The translations under genes were made by a program, and so were the position numbers. The notes beneath the pieces are model-generated. The model was not told the DNA's origin. It saw only the letters and a program-made list of their open reading frames with translations, and made no database searches. From Aquimarina sp. AU58 (lineage in GTDB: Bacteria > Bacteroidota > Bacteroidia > Flavobacteriales > Flavobacteriaceae), in contig NZ_OMPD01000009.1 in NCBI RefSeq assembly GCF_900312745.1, forward strand, positions 62,001 through 126,000: a DNA stretch of 64,000 bases. The letters are read 5' to 3'. Positions 1-7,759 of the stretch are shown here, in pieces; positions within the stretch are counted from its first letter, which is position 1; each line of letters starts with the position of its first letter.

Positions 1-216
1 GTCTTCTGGGGTATTACGCATAACAACAGTGCCAAAATCCTGGGTAAGCATTAAATAGAGTTCTGTAATGATCTCTTCTTTGTTTTTAAAATGATGATAT
101 ACAGTTCCGTTTGCTACGCCTGATTCTTTAATAATTTGAGAAAGAGATGTGGCATGGATACCTTGTTTAGTTATTAATTCTAGAGTAGTCTGTAAGACTA
201 TTGCTTTTTTACTCAT
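1..216 (-). CDS. TetR/AcrR family transcriptional regulator (partial, C-terminus outside window)
   Basis: The reading frame starts at the ATG at 216 and is still open at the window edge, giving 72 residues. They form a typical TetR N-terminal helix-turn-helix: ATSLSQIIKESGVANGTVYH, followed by HFKNKEEII (about residues 23-50). The ligand-binding domain lies outside the window. It is 26 bp downstream of tspO on the same strand, so the two are probably co-transcribed. The ligand is unknown. It is one candidate for the regulator of the TetR-type palindromes near 24.65 and 25.29 kb, but no such palindrome lies next to this gene. Confidence 0.9.
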   Translation of the reverse strand, partial: MSKKAIVLQTTLELITKQGIHATSLSQIIKESGVANGTVYHHFKNKEEIITELYLMLTQDFGTVVMRNTPED

Positions 217-242
217 AAAAAATCATATTCCTTATTCCTGGT

Positions 243-716
243 TTAATTTAGTTGCCATATGCCAAAATTTAAAGCAGTCGCAAAAGCAACCCAAACAATA
301 TAAGGGATAAGTAGGTAGGCAGCGGTAGAATTTACTACGGTAAACCATTTAATGGTAAACAGCAATAGGATAAATAGGGCAATTATATCCAATAATGCAA
401 TCAATGGATTTTGTAGTCCAAAGAAAAAAATAGACCACGCTGCATTGAGTAACAATTGAAATCCAAAGTGATATAACGCAGTTTTTACCCATTTATGATA
501 AAAGCCTTTGCTCCAAACAATTCCGGCCGCAATTCCCATCATAATATACAGCAGAATCCACATTGGTCCAAAGATCCAATTTGGTGGAGTAAAAGAAGGT
601 TTATTTAAAGCAGCATACCACGTATTAATAGAAGTTTGGGTAGCAATACTACTCAAAAATCCGATCAAACCACATACCAATACCGCAATACCAATACGAA
701 ATAACTTTTTTTTCAT
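243..716 (-). CDS. tspO: TspO/MBR family tryptophan-rich membrane protein
   Basis: A 157-residue, five-helix integral membrane protein with the TspO hallmarks: W33, then LNKPSFTPPNWIFGPMW (about 37-53), LLLNAAWSIFFFG (about 88-100) and a final helix ending FGIWQLN. Length matches the family (about 155-165). Bacterial TspO proteins bind porphyrins and act in tetrapyrrole and stress responses in the inner membrane; the role here is unknown. It lies immediately upstream of the TetR gene on the same strand and likely shares its transcript. Confidence 0.92.
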   Translation of the reverse strand: MKKKLFRIGIAVLVCGLIGFLSSIATQTSINTWYAALNKPSFTPPNWIFGPMWILLYIMMGIAAGIVWSKGFYHKWVKTALYHFGFQLLLNAAWSIFFFGLQNPLIALLDIIALFILLLFTIKWFTVVNSTAAYLLIPYIVWVAFATALNFGIWQLN

Positions 717-961
717 TGAAACAAGTTAGCGCAGTACTAAAATAGCAATTTATTTTTACTACCCATGCGCTTAAACTCGCTTTATTCATTAGAATTTTAA
801 AAGTACAACACATACTCGTGTTTTATTAATTTTAGTATTGCACGATTATCGATAATACCTGAATTAAATTAAAAAATAAAATAAAGCAATAATGTTTCAA
901 ATAATTTCGGCCTATACCAGATTTTCTAATACATAAAACAGATTAAAATATAGGATACACT

Positions 962-969
962 TATCTTTG
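962..969 (+). promoter_or_regulatory. Promoter -7 element (TATCTTTG) of the mevalonate operon
   Basis: TATCTTTG matches the Bacteroidota sigma-A -7 consensus TAnnTTTG and ends 19 nt before the ATG at 989. No TTG is found at the expected -33 position. The short distance implies a leader of only about a dozen bases and supports the ATG at 989 over the TTG at 980, which would lie almost at the transcription start. Confidence 0.6.
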
Positions 970-988
970 CTTAAAATCATTGTATACT

Positions 989-2074
989 ATGTCGGATTAT
1001 CCAGAATTTACCTTACCTATAGTTTCAAAATTACCCGAAGAAGGTGTAGTAACTTGTACCTCACCCAGTAATATTGCTCTAGTTAAATATTGGGGTAAAA
1101 GGCCTGTGCAATTGCCTGAGAACGCATCGATTAGCTTTACGTTGGATAATTGTAAAACAACAACAAGTTTAGCATATAAAAGACGAGATGATGCAGGAGA
1201 AGATTTTGATTTTGAACTCTTTTTTGAAGGAAAACCTAAACCAGATTTTAAACCTAAGATTCAAAGTTTTTTTGAAAGAACTCAAGAATATCTTCCTTTC
1301 CTAAAGCAATATACGTTCAGGATAGAAACCAGTAATACATTTCCGCATAGTAGTGGGATTGCATCATCAGCTAGTGGGATGAGTGCACTGGCATATTGCC
1401 TGATGCAGTTAGAAAAAAAGATAAACCCGGATATTTCAGATTCAGAATGCCTTCAAAAATCTTCTTTTTTGGCTCGTTTGGGCTCTGGTAGTGCATGCCG
1501 AAGTATAGAAGGACCAGTTACCGTTTGGGGAGAACATTCAGATATAAACCAGAGTAGTGATGCATATGCAATACCGTTTCCGTTTCCGGTTCATCAAAAT
1601 TTTAATGATTACCAGGATACAATCTTATTAATTGATAAAGGAGAAAAACAAATAAGTAGTAGTGTAGGTCATAATCTAATGTATGGTCATCCTTTTGCAG
1701 AAAAACGATTTGAACAAGCAACTGGCAATGTTACTAAATTAAAAGAGATATTAATTTCGGGGGATTTAGACGCCTTTATCAAGATAGTAGAAAGTGAAGC
1801 GTTGACACTACATGCAATGATGATGACTTCTTTACCTTATTTTATATTAATGAAACCTAATACGTTATCTGTAATTCATAAAATTTGGGAATATCGCACA
1901 ACAACAGGATCAAAAGTTTGTTTTACACTAGATGCCGGAGCAAATGTTCATGTGTTGTACCCAAATACCGAAAAAAATCAAGTTTTAGATTTCATTACCA
2001 ACGAGTTAGTTGCGTATTGTCAGAATGGACAGTATATTTGTGACAAAATAGGATTAGGTGCAAAAATAGTGTAA
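989..2074 (+). CDS. mvaD: Diphosphomevalonate decarboxylase
   Basis: A 361-residue GHMP-superfamily enzyme that converts mevalonate 5-diphosphate, with ATP, to isopentenyl diphosphate and CO2 in the cytoplasm. Visible marks are the N-terminal SPSNIALVKYWGKR (about 26-39), the ATP-binding loop PHSSGIASSASGMSA (about 119-133) and the LDAGANVHVLYP segment near the C-terminus carrying the catalytic Asp. An in-frame TTG at 980 would add three residues, but the promoter position favours the ATG at 989. It is followed by mevalonate kinase and a UbiA prenyltransferase, so this is the first gene of an isoprenoid operon. Confidence 0.93.
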   Translation: MSDYPEFTLPIVSKLPEEGVVTCTSPSNIALVKYWGKRPVQLPENASISFTLDNCKTTTSLAYKRRDDAGEDFDFELFFEGKPKPDFKPKIQSFFERTQEYLPFLKQYTFRIETSNTFPHSSGIASSASGMSALAYCLMQLEKKINPDISDSECLQKSSFLARLGSGSACRSIEGPVTVWGEHSDINQSSDAYAIPFPFPVHQNFNDYQDTILLIDKGEKQISSSVGHNLMYGHPFAEKRFEQATGNVTKLKEILISGDLDAFIKIVESEALTLHAMMMTSLPYFILMKPNTLSVIHKIWEYRTTTGSKVCFTLDAGANVHVLYPNTEKNQVLDFITNELVAYCQNGQYICDKIGLGAKIV

Positions 2075-2223
2075 CTTTATCCTGGTAAGGCGACAAATTT
2101 AGATATAACTATTTATAGAGATGATAAAATGAACTCGATTAAAAAATCTTTAATCATGCAAAGTAATGATTATTGTAATCGTCAAAGATTTTATCTAACC
2201 TCTAAAACAATATAAATGAATAG

Positions 2224-3159
2224 ATGAAAGGACCGTTATTTTATTCTAAAATACTTCTGTTTGGAGAATATGGTATTATTAAAGATTCTAAAGGTCTTTC
2301 TATACCTTATAATTTTTTTAAAGGTGCATTAAAAGTATCAGAAACACCTGATCAAGAGGCTATACAATCCAATGAAAATCTTAAAAATTTTGCAACCTAT
2401 CTCGAAGAGATTCAAGATAAAGGAGTTGTGAAATTTGATTTTGAAAAACTTCATTCAGATATCAATTCTGGGATGTATTTTGATAGTAGTATTCCTCAAG
2501 GATATGGAGTAGGAAGTAGTGGTGCATTAGTAGCGGCGATTTATGATAAATATGCAGCTAATAAAATTACTGTATTAGAAAACCTTACTCGAGATAAATT
2601 ATTAAAACTGAAAGAGATTTTTGGACTTATGGAATCTTTCTTTCACGGAAAGAGTTCTGGACTGGATCCTTTAAATAGTTATCTTAGCCTACCTATTCTT
2701 ATTCATTCTAAAGATAATATCGAACCTGCAGGAATTCCTTCACAAAGTGTAGAGAATAAAAAAGGTGCCGTTTTCTTATTAGATAGCGGTATAGTTGGAG
2801 AAACTGCCCCGATGGTTAGTATTTTTATGGAAAACATGAAGCAAGAAGGCTTTCGTAGTATGCTCAAAAACCAGTTTGTAAAATATACAGACGCTTGTGT
2901 AGATGATTTTTTAAAAGGAGATGTTAAATCTCTATTCTTTAATATAAAAGAGCTTTCTCACGTGGTTTTGGATAATTTTAAGCCAATGATACCAAAGCAA
3001 TTTCACACCTTATGGAAACATGGTATAGAAACCAATGATTATTATCTTAAGTTATGTGGCTCTGGAGGCGGCGGTTATATTTTAGGATTTACGCAGGATT
3101 TTGATAAAGCACAGGCTTCACTTAAGGATTATAAGTTAGAGGTAGTCTACAATTTTTAA
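2224..3159 (+). CDS. Mevalonate kinase-like GHMP kinase
   Basis: A 311-residue GHMP kinase. It has KILLFGEYGII near the N-terminus, the glycine-rich phosphate loop PQGYGVGSSGAL (91-102), the active-site segment GKSSGLDPLNSY (142-153, Asp148 the likely base) and the C-terminal LCGSGGGGYILGF. Placement directly after mvaD argues for mevalonate as substrate (ATP + mevalonate to 5-phosphomevalonate). The 149-bp gap from mvaD holds no other gene. An ATG at 2217 is followed two codons later by a stop, so 2224 is the start. Phosphomevalonate kinase is not in this window. Confidence 0.82.
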   Translation: MKGPLFYSKILLFGEYGIIKDSKGLSIPYNFFKGALKVSETPDQEAIQSNENLKNFATYLEEIQDKGVVKFDFEKLHSDINSGMYFDSSIPQGYGVGSSGALVAAIYDKYAANKITVLENLTRDKLLKLKEIFGLMESFFHGKSSGLDPLNSYLSLPILIHSKDNIEPAGIPSQSVENKKGAVFLLDSGIVGETAPMVSIFMENMKQEGFRSMLKNQFVKYTDACVDDFLKGDVKSLFFNIKELSHVVLDNFKPMIPKQFHTLWKHGIETNDYYLKLCGSGGGGYILGFTQDFDKAQASLKDYKLEVVYNF

Positions 3160-3170
3160 TAAGCATTGTT

Positions 3171-4079
3171 ATGCTTACCAGAAAAAATAAACTCATTTTT
3201 CTCAAGTTATTGAGTTTATTTTCTGTAGTTAGAGGGTATAATATCTTGATTATTGTATTTGCACAATATCTTACCTCAATATTTATTTTAGCACCTCAGA
3301 TTAGATTACGACATGTTATTCTGGATCCAAATCTATTTGTTATTGTATTGGCTTCTGCCGGTGTGATTGCAGCGGGGTATATCATTAATAATTTTTATGA
3401 TAAAGAAAAAGATCTAATTAATAGACCACAAAAGACCATGCTGGATCGATTAGTGAGTCAACGTACAAAACTTACGGGATATTTTGTCCTTAATTTTCTC
3501 TCTGTGGTATGTGCCAGTTATGTTTCTTTTAGAGCAGTTATTTTTTTCTCTTTATATATTTTCGGGATATGGTTCTATTCTCATAAACTAAAGAAATTTC
3601 CTGTTATTGGAAATATTATCGCTTCTCTATTAGCAATAACTCCATTTTTTGCTGTATTTATTTATTATAAAAACTTTGACGAAGTTATTTTTGTTCATGC
3701 AACATTTTTGTTTTTGATGTTGATCATGAGAGAAATGATTAAAGATTTAGGAAATTTAAGAGGAGACCTTGCCCAGAACTATAAAACGATACCCATTGTG
3801 TATGGAGAGTTGATCTCAAAAAGAATAGTAACCATTTTGGTTCTGGCTTCTTGCGTTCCTATTTACTTACTACTCACTCGATATGAGATAGGATTTATGT
3901 ACCTGTATTTTTATGCATGTATCATACTCCTTTTTGCATTTTTACTTGGCTTATGGAGATCAAAGGGAAGAACACATTATGTTTGGCTACACAATATTTT
4001 AAAACTTATTATTGTTGCAGGAACATTTAGTATTATTCTAATTGATGTGCATATGATCCTGGATAGAATTCTTTGGTAA
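3171..4079 (+). CDS. UbiA-family prenyltransferase (geranylgeranylglycerol-phosphate geranylgeranyltransferase type)
   Basis: A 302-residue polytopic membrane protein with both Asp-rich prenyl-diphosphate motifs of the UbiA family: NNFYDKEKDLINRP (73-86) and KDLGNLRGDLAQNYKT (191-206). It starts 11 bp after the mevalonate kinase stop. Flavobacterial members of this subgroup are usually assigned to transfer of geranylgeranyl to geranylgeranylglyceryl phosphate, the archaeal-type ether-lipid step; linkage to mevalonate genes fits a C20 prenyl donor. Other UbiA roles (quinone or heme O prenylation) cannot be excluded from sequence alone. Confidence 0.75.
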   Translation: MLTRKNKLIFLKLLSLFSVVRGYNILIIVFAQYLTSIFILAPQIRLRHVILDPNLFVIVLASAGVIAAGYIINNFYDKEKDLINRPQKTMLDRLVSQRTKLTGYFVLNFLSVVCASYVSFRAVIFFSLYIFGIWFYSHKLKKFPVIGNIIASLLAITPFFAVFIYYKNFDEVIFVHATFLFLMLIMREMIKDLGNLRGDLAQNYKTIPIVYGELISKRIVTILVLASCVPIYLLLTRYEIGFMYLYFYACIILLFAFLLGLWRSKGRTHYVWLHNILKLIIVAGTFSIILIDVHMILDRILW

Positions 4080-4082
4080 AAA

Positions 4083-4112
4083 AAAGCAGCTGTAAATACA
4101 TACAACTGCTTT
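4083..4112. terminator. Bidirectional terminator hairpin after the isoprenoid operon
   Basis: Arms AAAGCAGCTGTA and TACAACTGCTTT (one mismatch) with a 6-nt loop lie between the convergent ends of the UbiA gene and the small secreted protein. A-rich sequence on one side and T-rich on the other allow termination in both directions. Confidence 0.7.
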
Positions 4113-4137
4113 CTTAATCCATGAATAGACAGAAAGT

Positions 4138-4482
4138 TTATACTCCTTCTGACTTTAAGATTTTTAAAGAAATCTTAAATACTTTGTTCCCTATGTTTGA
4201 TATTTTTGAATCTACTTTCTTATAGTTCAATCTTGATTTTACAAAACTTTCTACATCAAGATCTTCCGAATCTACAGTTAATACTACAATCTCTCCTTCA
4301 CCATTTAAAGTAAATTCGATATTAGCCTTAAGTTGTTGTTTGTCTACTTTAAACCCTGGGTTTTCTAGAAGAGTTGCTATTTGATTTCTTAATTGTTGTT
4401 CTGAATTAGTAGGGTTATTTGAAGCAAAAATTTGCGTTGACCCTAATACGAATACTGCGAATAAAATTGTTAACTTTTTCAT
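4138..4482 (-). CDS. Small secreted protein of unknown function
   Basis: 114 residues with a clear Sec signal peptide (about 1-20, ending QIFAS). The mature part has a helical segment, then a beta-rich region (FTLNGEGEIVVLTVDSEDLDVESF) and KVFKISLKIL near the end. This loosely resembles small flavobacterial periplasmic proteins with a TonB-C-like strand-helix-strand pattern, but no family is firmly recognised. It stands alone with its own -7 element upstream (4538-4545) and ends in the hairpin shared with the isoprenoid operon. Confidence 0.7.
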   Translation of the reverse strand: MKKLTILFAVFVLGSTQIFASNNPTNSEQQLRNQIATLLENPGFKVDKQQLKANIEFTLNGEGEIVVLTVDSEDLDVESFVKSRLNYKKVDSKISNIGNKVFKISLKILKSEGV

Positions 4483-4932
4483 TTTTTTGTGTTTTAAGAT
4501 TTGAGCTTGAACTATTATTTGTTTTAATTGTACAGGACAAATGTAGAGTCGAATACTCCATTATTTTTGTTTTTTATTTTATTAGAATGTATTACAATGA
4601 TTACGATTATGTTAAAAGGCATATGTTTTAACGTAAATTAAACTTTGCAGAATAAATACTTTTTATATGTTTACTTTTTAAGAATGGATATAAAATTGGT
4701 TATAGAATAGTAAATCCTTAATATTTGTATCATAATAATGCCGATTTATAGGTTTTTGATAGAATTTTAATGTTACCATAAGGTTAAGTTAAGGTTTTAC
4801 CATATCACTTTTATGACGTTTAATGTGTTGCAAATCAATTTTTTATATGTTAACTATTTGTTAATCATATTTTGGAAATCTCTTAAAAGCACGCGATCAT
4901 TAGAAATAAATACATACTATTAATACATTTTC
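4483..4932. other. 450-bp AT-rich divergent intergenic region
   Basis: Separates the divergent small secreted protein and the nitrilase. Besides the minus-strand -7 element, it contains a short direct repeat of AAGGTT about 4775-4800 (ACCATAAGGTTAAGTTAAGG) flanked by two ACCATA copies. No convincing ORF, RNA fold or promoter for the nitrilase was found. Confidence 0.5.
4538..4545 (-). promoter_or_regulatory. -7 element (TACATTTG on the minus strand)
   Basis: TACATTTG fits TAnnTTTG exactly and lies 56 bp upstream of the start of the small secreted protein. No TTG is seen at the ideal -33 spacing. Confidence 0.5.
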
Positions 4933-5886
4933 ATGAAAGATCAATTACTAACAGTTGCATTAGCTCAAATCTCTCCGGTTTGGTTAGATAAAACGGCTAC
5001 AATTAAAAAAATTGAAAATTCTATTACTGAGGCAGCTTCTAAGAAAGCAGAGCTTATCGTTTTTGGAGAGTCGCTGTTACCAGGATATCCGTTTTGGGTG
5101 TCATTAACAGACGGTGCAAAATTCGACAGTAGGATTCAAAAAGAGATTCATGCACATTATGCTCAGAATTCGATTGTTATCGAAAATGGAGATTTAGATA
5201 CCATATGTGAACTTGCTGCCGAATACAATATTGCAATATATTTAGGAATCATTGAGCGACCGATGGATCGGGGAGGACATAGTTTATATGCATCATTAGT
5301 ATACATTGATCAAAAGGGAGAGATTAGATCTGTACACCGTAAATTACAACCTACATACGAAGAACGACTAACCTGGGCACCGGGAGATGGTAATGGATTG
5401 CTGGTACACCCATTAAAGGCTTTTACCGTTGGAGGATTAAACTGTTGGGAAAATTGGATGCCCCTACCCAGAGCAGCATTATATGGGCAAGGAGAAAATT
5501 TGCACATAGCGGTATGGCCAGGTAGTGATTATAACACCAAAGATATTACTCGTTTTATTGCCAGAGAATCTCGCTCGTATGTGATTTCGGTTTCTAGTTT
5601 GATGCGAACCGAAGATTTTCCTAAAACTACGCCGCATTTGGATGAGATTTTAAAGAAAGCTCCTGATGTTTTAGGTAATGGAGGCTCATGTATTGCAGGT
5701 CCCGATGGAGAATGGGTAATGGAGCCTGTATTACATAAAGAAGGATTGTTAATCGAAACTTTAGATTTTAGCAGAGTGTTACAAGAGCGCCAGAATTTTG
5801 ACCCTGTTGGACACTATTCGAGACCAGATGTGACCCAATTACATATAAATAGAAAGCGCCAAAGTACAGTTCGGTTTGATGAATAA
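4933..5886 (+). CDS. Nitrilase (carbon-nitrogen hydrolase family)
   Basis: A 317-residue member of the nitrilase branch. The full catalytic triad is visible: Glu46 (VFGESLLPGYPFWV), Lys137 (VHRKLQPTYEERLTWAPGDG) and Cys171 (GLNCWENWMPLPRAALYGQG). The NCWENWMPL sequence and the Thr-Tyr-Glu-Glu-Arg stretch after the lysine are typical of true nitrilases, which hydrolyse R-CN to the carboxylic acid and ammonia, rather than amidases. No signal peptide, so cytoplasmic. It is monocistronic; the next gene has its own promoter. Substrate cannot be read from the sequence. Confidence 0.9.
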   Translation: MKDQLLTVALAQISPVWLDKTATIKKIENSITEAASKKAELIVFGESLLPGYPFWVSLTDGAKFDSRIQKEIHAHYAQNSIVIENGDLDTICELAAEYNIAIYLGIIERPMDRGGHSLYASLVYIDQKGEIRSVHRKLQPTYEERLTWAPGDGNGLLVHPLKAFTVGGLNCWENWMPLPRAALYGQGENLHIAVWPGSDYNTKDITRFIARESRSYVISVSSLMRTEDFPKTTPHLDEILKKAPDVLGNGGSCIAGPDGEWVMEPVLHKEGLLIETLDFSRVLQERQNFDPVGHYSRPDVTQLHINRKRQSTVRFDE

Positions 5887-5892
5887 TAGTTG

Positions 5893-5922
5893 TTGTACCT
5901 ATGCTTTAAACAATTATCTTTG
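5893..5922 (+). promoter_or_regulatory. Complete Bacteroidota promoter (TTG - 19 bp - TATCTTTG)
   Basis: TTG at 5893-5895 and TATCTTTG at 5915-5922 are separated by 19 bp, the consensus arrangement. The pseudouridine synthase ATG is only 15 nt downstream of the -7 element, so the mRNA should have a very short leader. Confidence 0.75.
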
Positions 5923-5937
5923 CACAAAATTTAAGAT

Positions 5938-6822
5938 ATGAGTCGTGGAGATAATTCTGGTAAAGGGAAAACTAGCAGAAAACAGGAAGGAAAAGGAAAG
6001 AGTAAATCGAATGCACATGATAAAGGTAAATCTAATTATGGAAATAAACCTTATGTAAGAGGTAAAGCATTAGCAAAAAAAGCTAGTAATGCAGCACCAA
6101 AAAAACTCACCGATTCTGATGAGATAAGACTTAATAAATATGTAGCTAATTCTGGTGTTTGCTCCAGAAGAGACGCCGATTTATATATTAAAACAGGAAG
6201 TGTATGGGTAAATGGTAAGCCCATTACCGAAATGGGATATAAAGTAAAACTTACCGATGAAGTTAAGTTTGATGGAAGACTCATTACCCCTTATAAAAAA
6301 GAGTATGTACTACTTAATAAACCTAAAGGTTTTGTAACGAGCACTAGTCCCGAGAAAACTAAAACAGTAATGGATCTAGTAGCAAATGCATCTAAATCTG
6401 TACTAAAACCGGTAGGTAGACTAGAAAGAAATACAACCGGATTATTACTCTTTACCAATGATGTAGATTTAGAAAAGAAATTAACACATCATAAAAGTGG
6501 AGTTCGTAAGATATTTCATGTAGAATTAGAACGTAACCTAAAATTTGAAGATCTTCAGAGAATAGAGAATGGAATCAAATTGGAAGAAGGTTTTATAAAT
6601 GTAGATGAAATCTCTTATATAGAAGGTGCGTCTAAAAACGAAATAGGGATTCAATTGCAATCTGCTAAAAATGGAATTATTCATAAGCTTTTTGAACACC
6701 TTAATTATAGTGTAGTTAAATTAGATAGAGTAATCTTTGCAGGATTAACCAAAAAAGATCTACCTCGTGGTCACTGGAGAATACTTACAGAACAAGAAGT
6801 GATTAATCTTAGGATGATGTAG
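5938..6822 (+). CDS. rluB: RsuA/RluB-family pseudouridine synthase with basic N-terminal extension and Asp-to-Glu change at the catalytic position
   Basis: 294 residues. A lysine-, serine- and glycine-rich tail (1-60) precedes an S4 RNA-binding domain (about 62-105, IRLNKYVANSGVCSRRDA) and a pseudouridine synthase domain with LLNKPKGFVTS (125-135). Such enzymes isomerise uridine in 23S rRNA. The family's catalytic motif is GRLDxxTxGLLL; here residues 160-170 read GRLERNTTGLL, so the nucleophilic Asp is Glu163 (GAA codon). The rest of the motif and TND are intact. Either activity is altered or Glu can substitute. The gene has its own promoter and converges on the hydrolase downstream. Confidence 0.85.
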   Translation: MSRGDNSGKGKTSRKQEGKGKSKSNAHDKGKSNYGNKPYVRGKALAKKASNAAPKKLTDSDEIRLNKYVANSGVCSRRDADLYIKTGSVWVNGKPITEMGYKVKLTDEVKFDGRLITPYKKEYVLLNKPKGFVTSTSPEKTKTVMDLVANASKSVLKPVGRLERNTTGLLLFTNDVDLEKKLTHHKSGVRKIFHVELERNLKFEDLQRIENGIKLEEGFINVDEISYIEGASKNEIGIQLQSAKNGIIHKLFEHLNYSVVKLDRVIFAGLTKKDLPRGHWRILTEQEVINLRMM

Positions 6823-6918
6823 GTTTTAAAATAAAAGATATCTTGTAGAGTAATAACTTCTTTAATTTTACAAAACTTGTTTTAAACTAAAGAGAGTTTG
6901 TTTTAAGATAAATCTTTA

Positions 6919-7746
6919 TTAATACCGCTCCAACAGATTCTTGAGCTCATCATAGTATTGTTTTGTGATATAGATACCATTATGACCAGCACCCTTGATC
7001 ATTGTATGTTTAATTTTATCTGGGTATAATGCTTCAAGTCGTTTAGAATTTTCTTCTGGTTTAATTAAAAAATCGTGAGTACCGTGAAAAATTCGAATAG
7101 GACAGGTCACTTCTTTTAAGAATTTATAAGAAGGAATCTCATAATTGATAAGCATTTTGGGTACCGGAGCAATACTTGCTATAAAATCATTCCAGGCATA
7201 GTACGGGGCTTCCAGTATAAGAAGTTTTGGGTTGTTATTTGCTGCAGTATAAGCGGCAAACCCTGTTCCTAGAGAAAAGCCTAAAACAATAATGTTTTTT
7301 TCGTCATATCGTGTCTTTGCATAATCATAGACTTTTTGCGCATCGTTATATAGTTCTGATTCTTCTTCGTAAAAACTATCACTTTTTCCGTAGCCTCTGT
7401 AATCGACAAATAGAATGTCAAACTTGTTTTCGGTATATAAAGAAGCACGTGTTCCCCATTCATGAATTGCCCCGGCATTACCATGAAAATATAGAATAAG
7501 ACCTTTGCTGGTGGTATTTGTTTTAAAAAGCAAAGCATTAAGAGCAACATCCTTTTCTACATCGATATTGATCTCTTCAAAAGGCTGATCAAAAGAAAAA
7601 ACGTAATCTTTCTCCAAAATTTTTGGGTTAAAGAAAAAACGCTCTTGCCTTAGATATAAAAACAGGTATCCAGAAAGAATAAGAATAACAATAAATACTA
7701 TAAATCTTGCAAATCTACGACCTATTTTCCTGAAATTAATTTTCAA
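6919..7746 (-). CDS. Membrane-anchored alpha/beta hydrolase (ABHD13/17-like)
   Basis: 275 residues: a basic N-terminus and one transmembrane helix (about 15-31), then an alpha/beta-hydrolase fold with oxyanion motif FHGNAGAIHEWG (88-99), nucleophile elbow GFSLG (Ser158), acid Asp225 (HGTHDFLI) and His255 (GAGHNG). This resembles the BEM46/ABHD13 group of serine hydrolases; substrate is unknown. It is the last gene of the glycosyltransferase operon, 13 bp downstream of the GT87-like gene, suggesting action on the same lipid or polymer at the membrane. Confidence 0.82.
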   Translation of the reverse strand: MKINFRKIGRRFARFIVFIVILILSGYLFLYLRQERFFFNPKILEKDYVFSFDQPFEEINIDVEKDVALNALLFKTNTTSKGLILYFHGNAGAIHEWGTRASLYTENKFDILFVDYRGYGKSDSFYEEESELYNDAQKVYDYAKTRYDEKNIIVLGFSLGTGFAAYTAANNNPKLLILEAPYYAWNDFIASIAPVPKMLINYEIPSYKFLKEVTCPIRIFHGTHDFLIKPEENSKRLEALYPDKIKHTMIKGAGHNGIYITKQYYDELKNLLERY

Positions 7747-7759
7747 AATTGATATGCTT

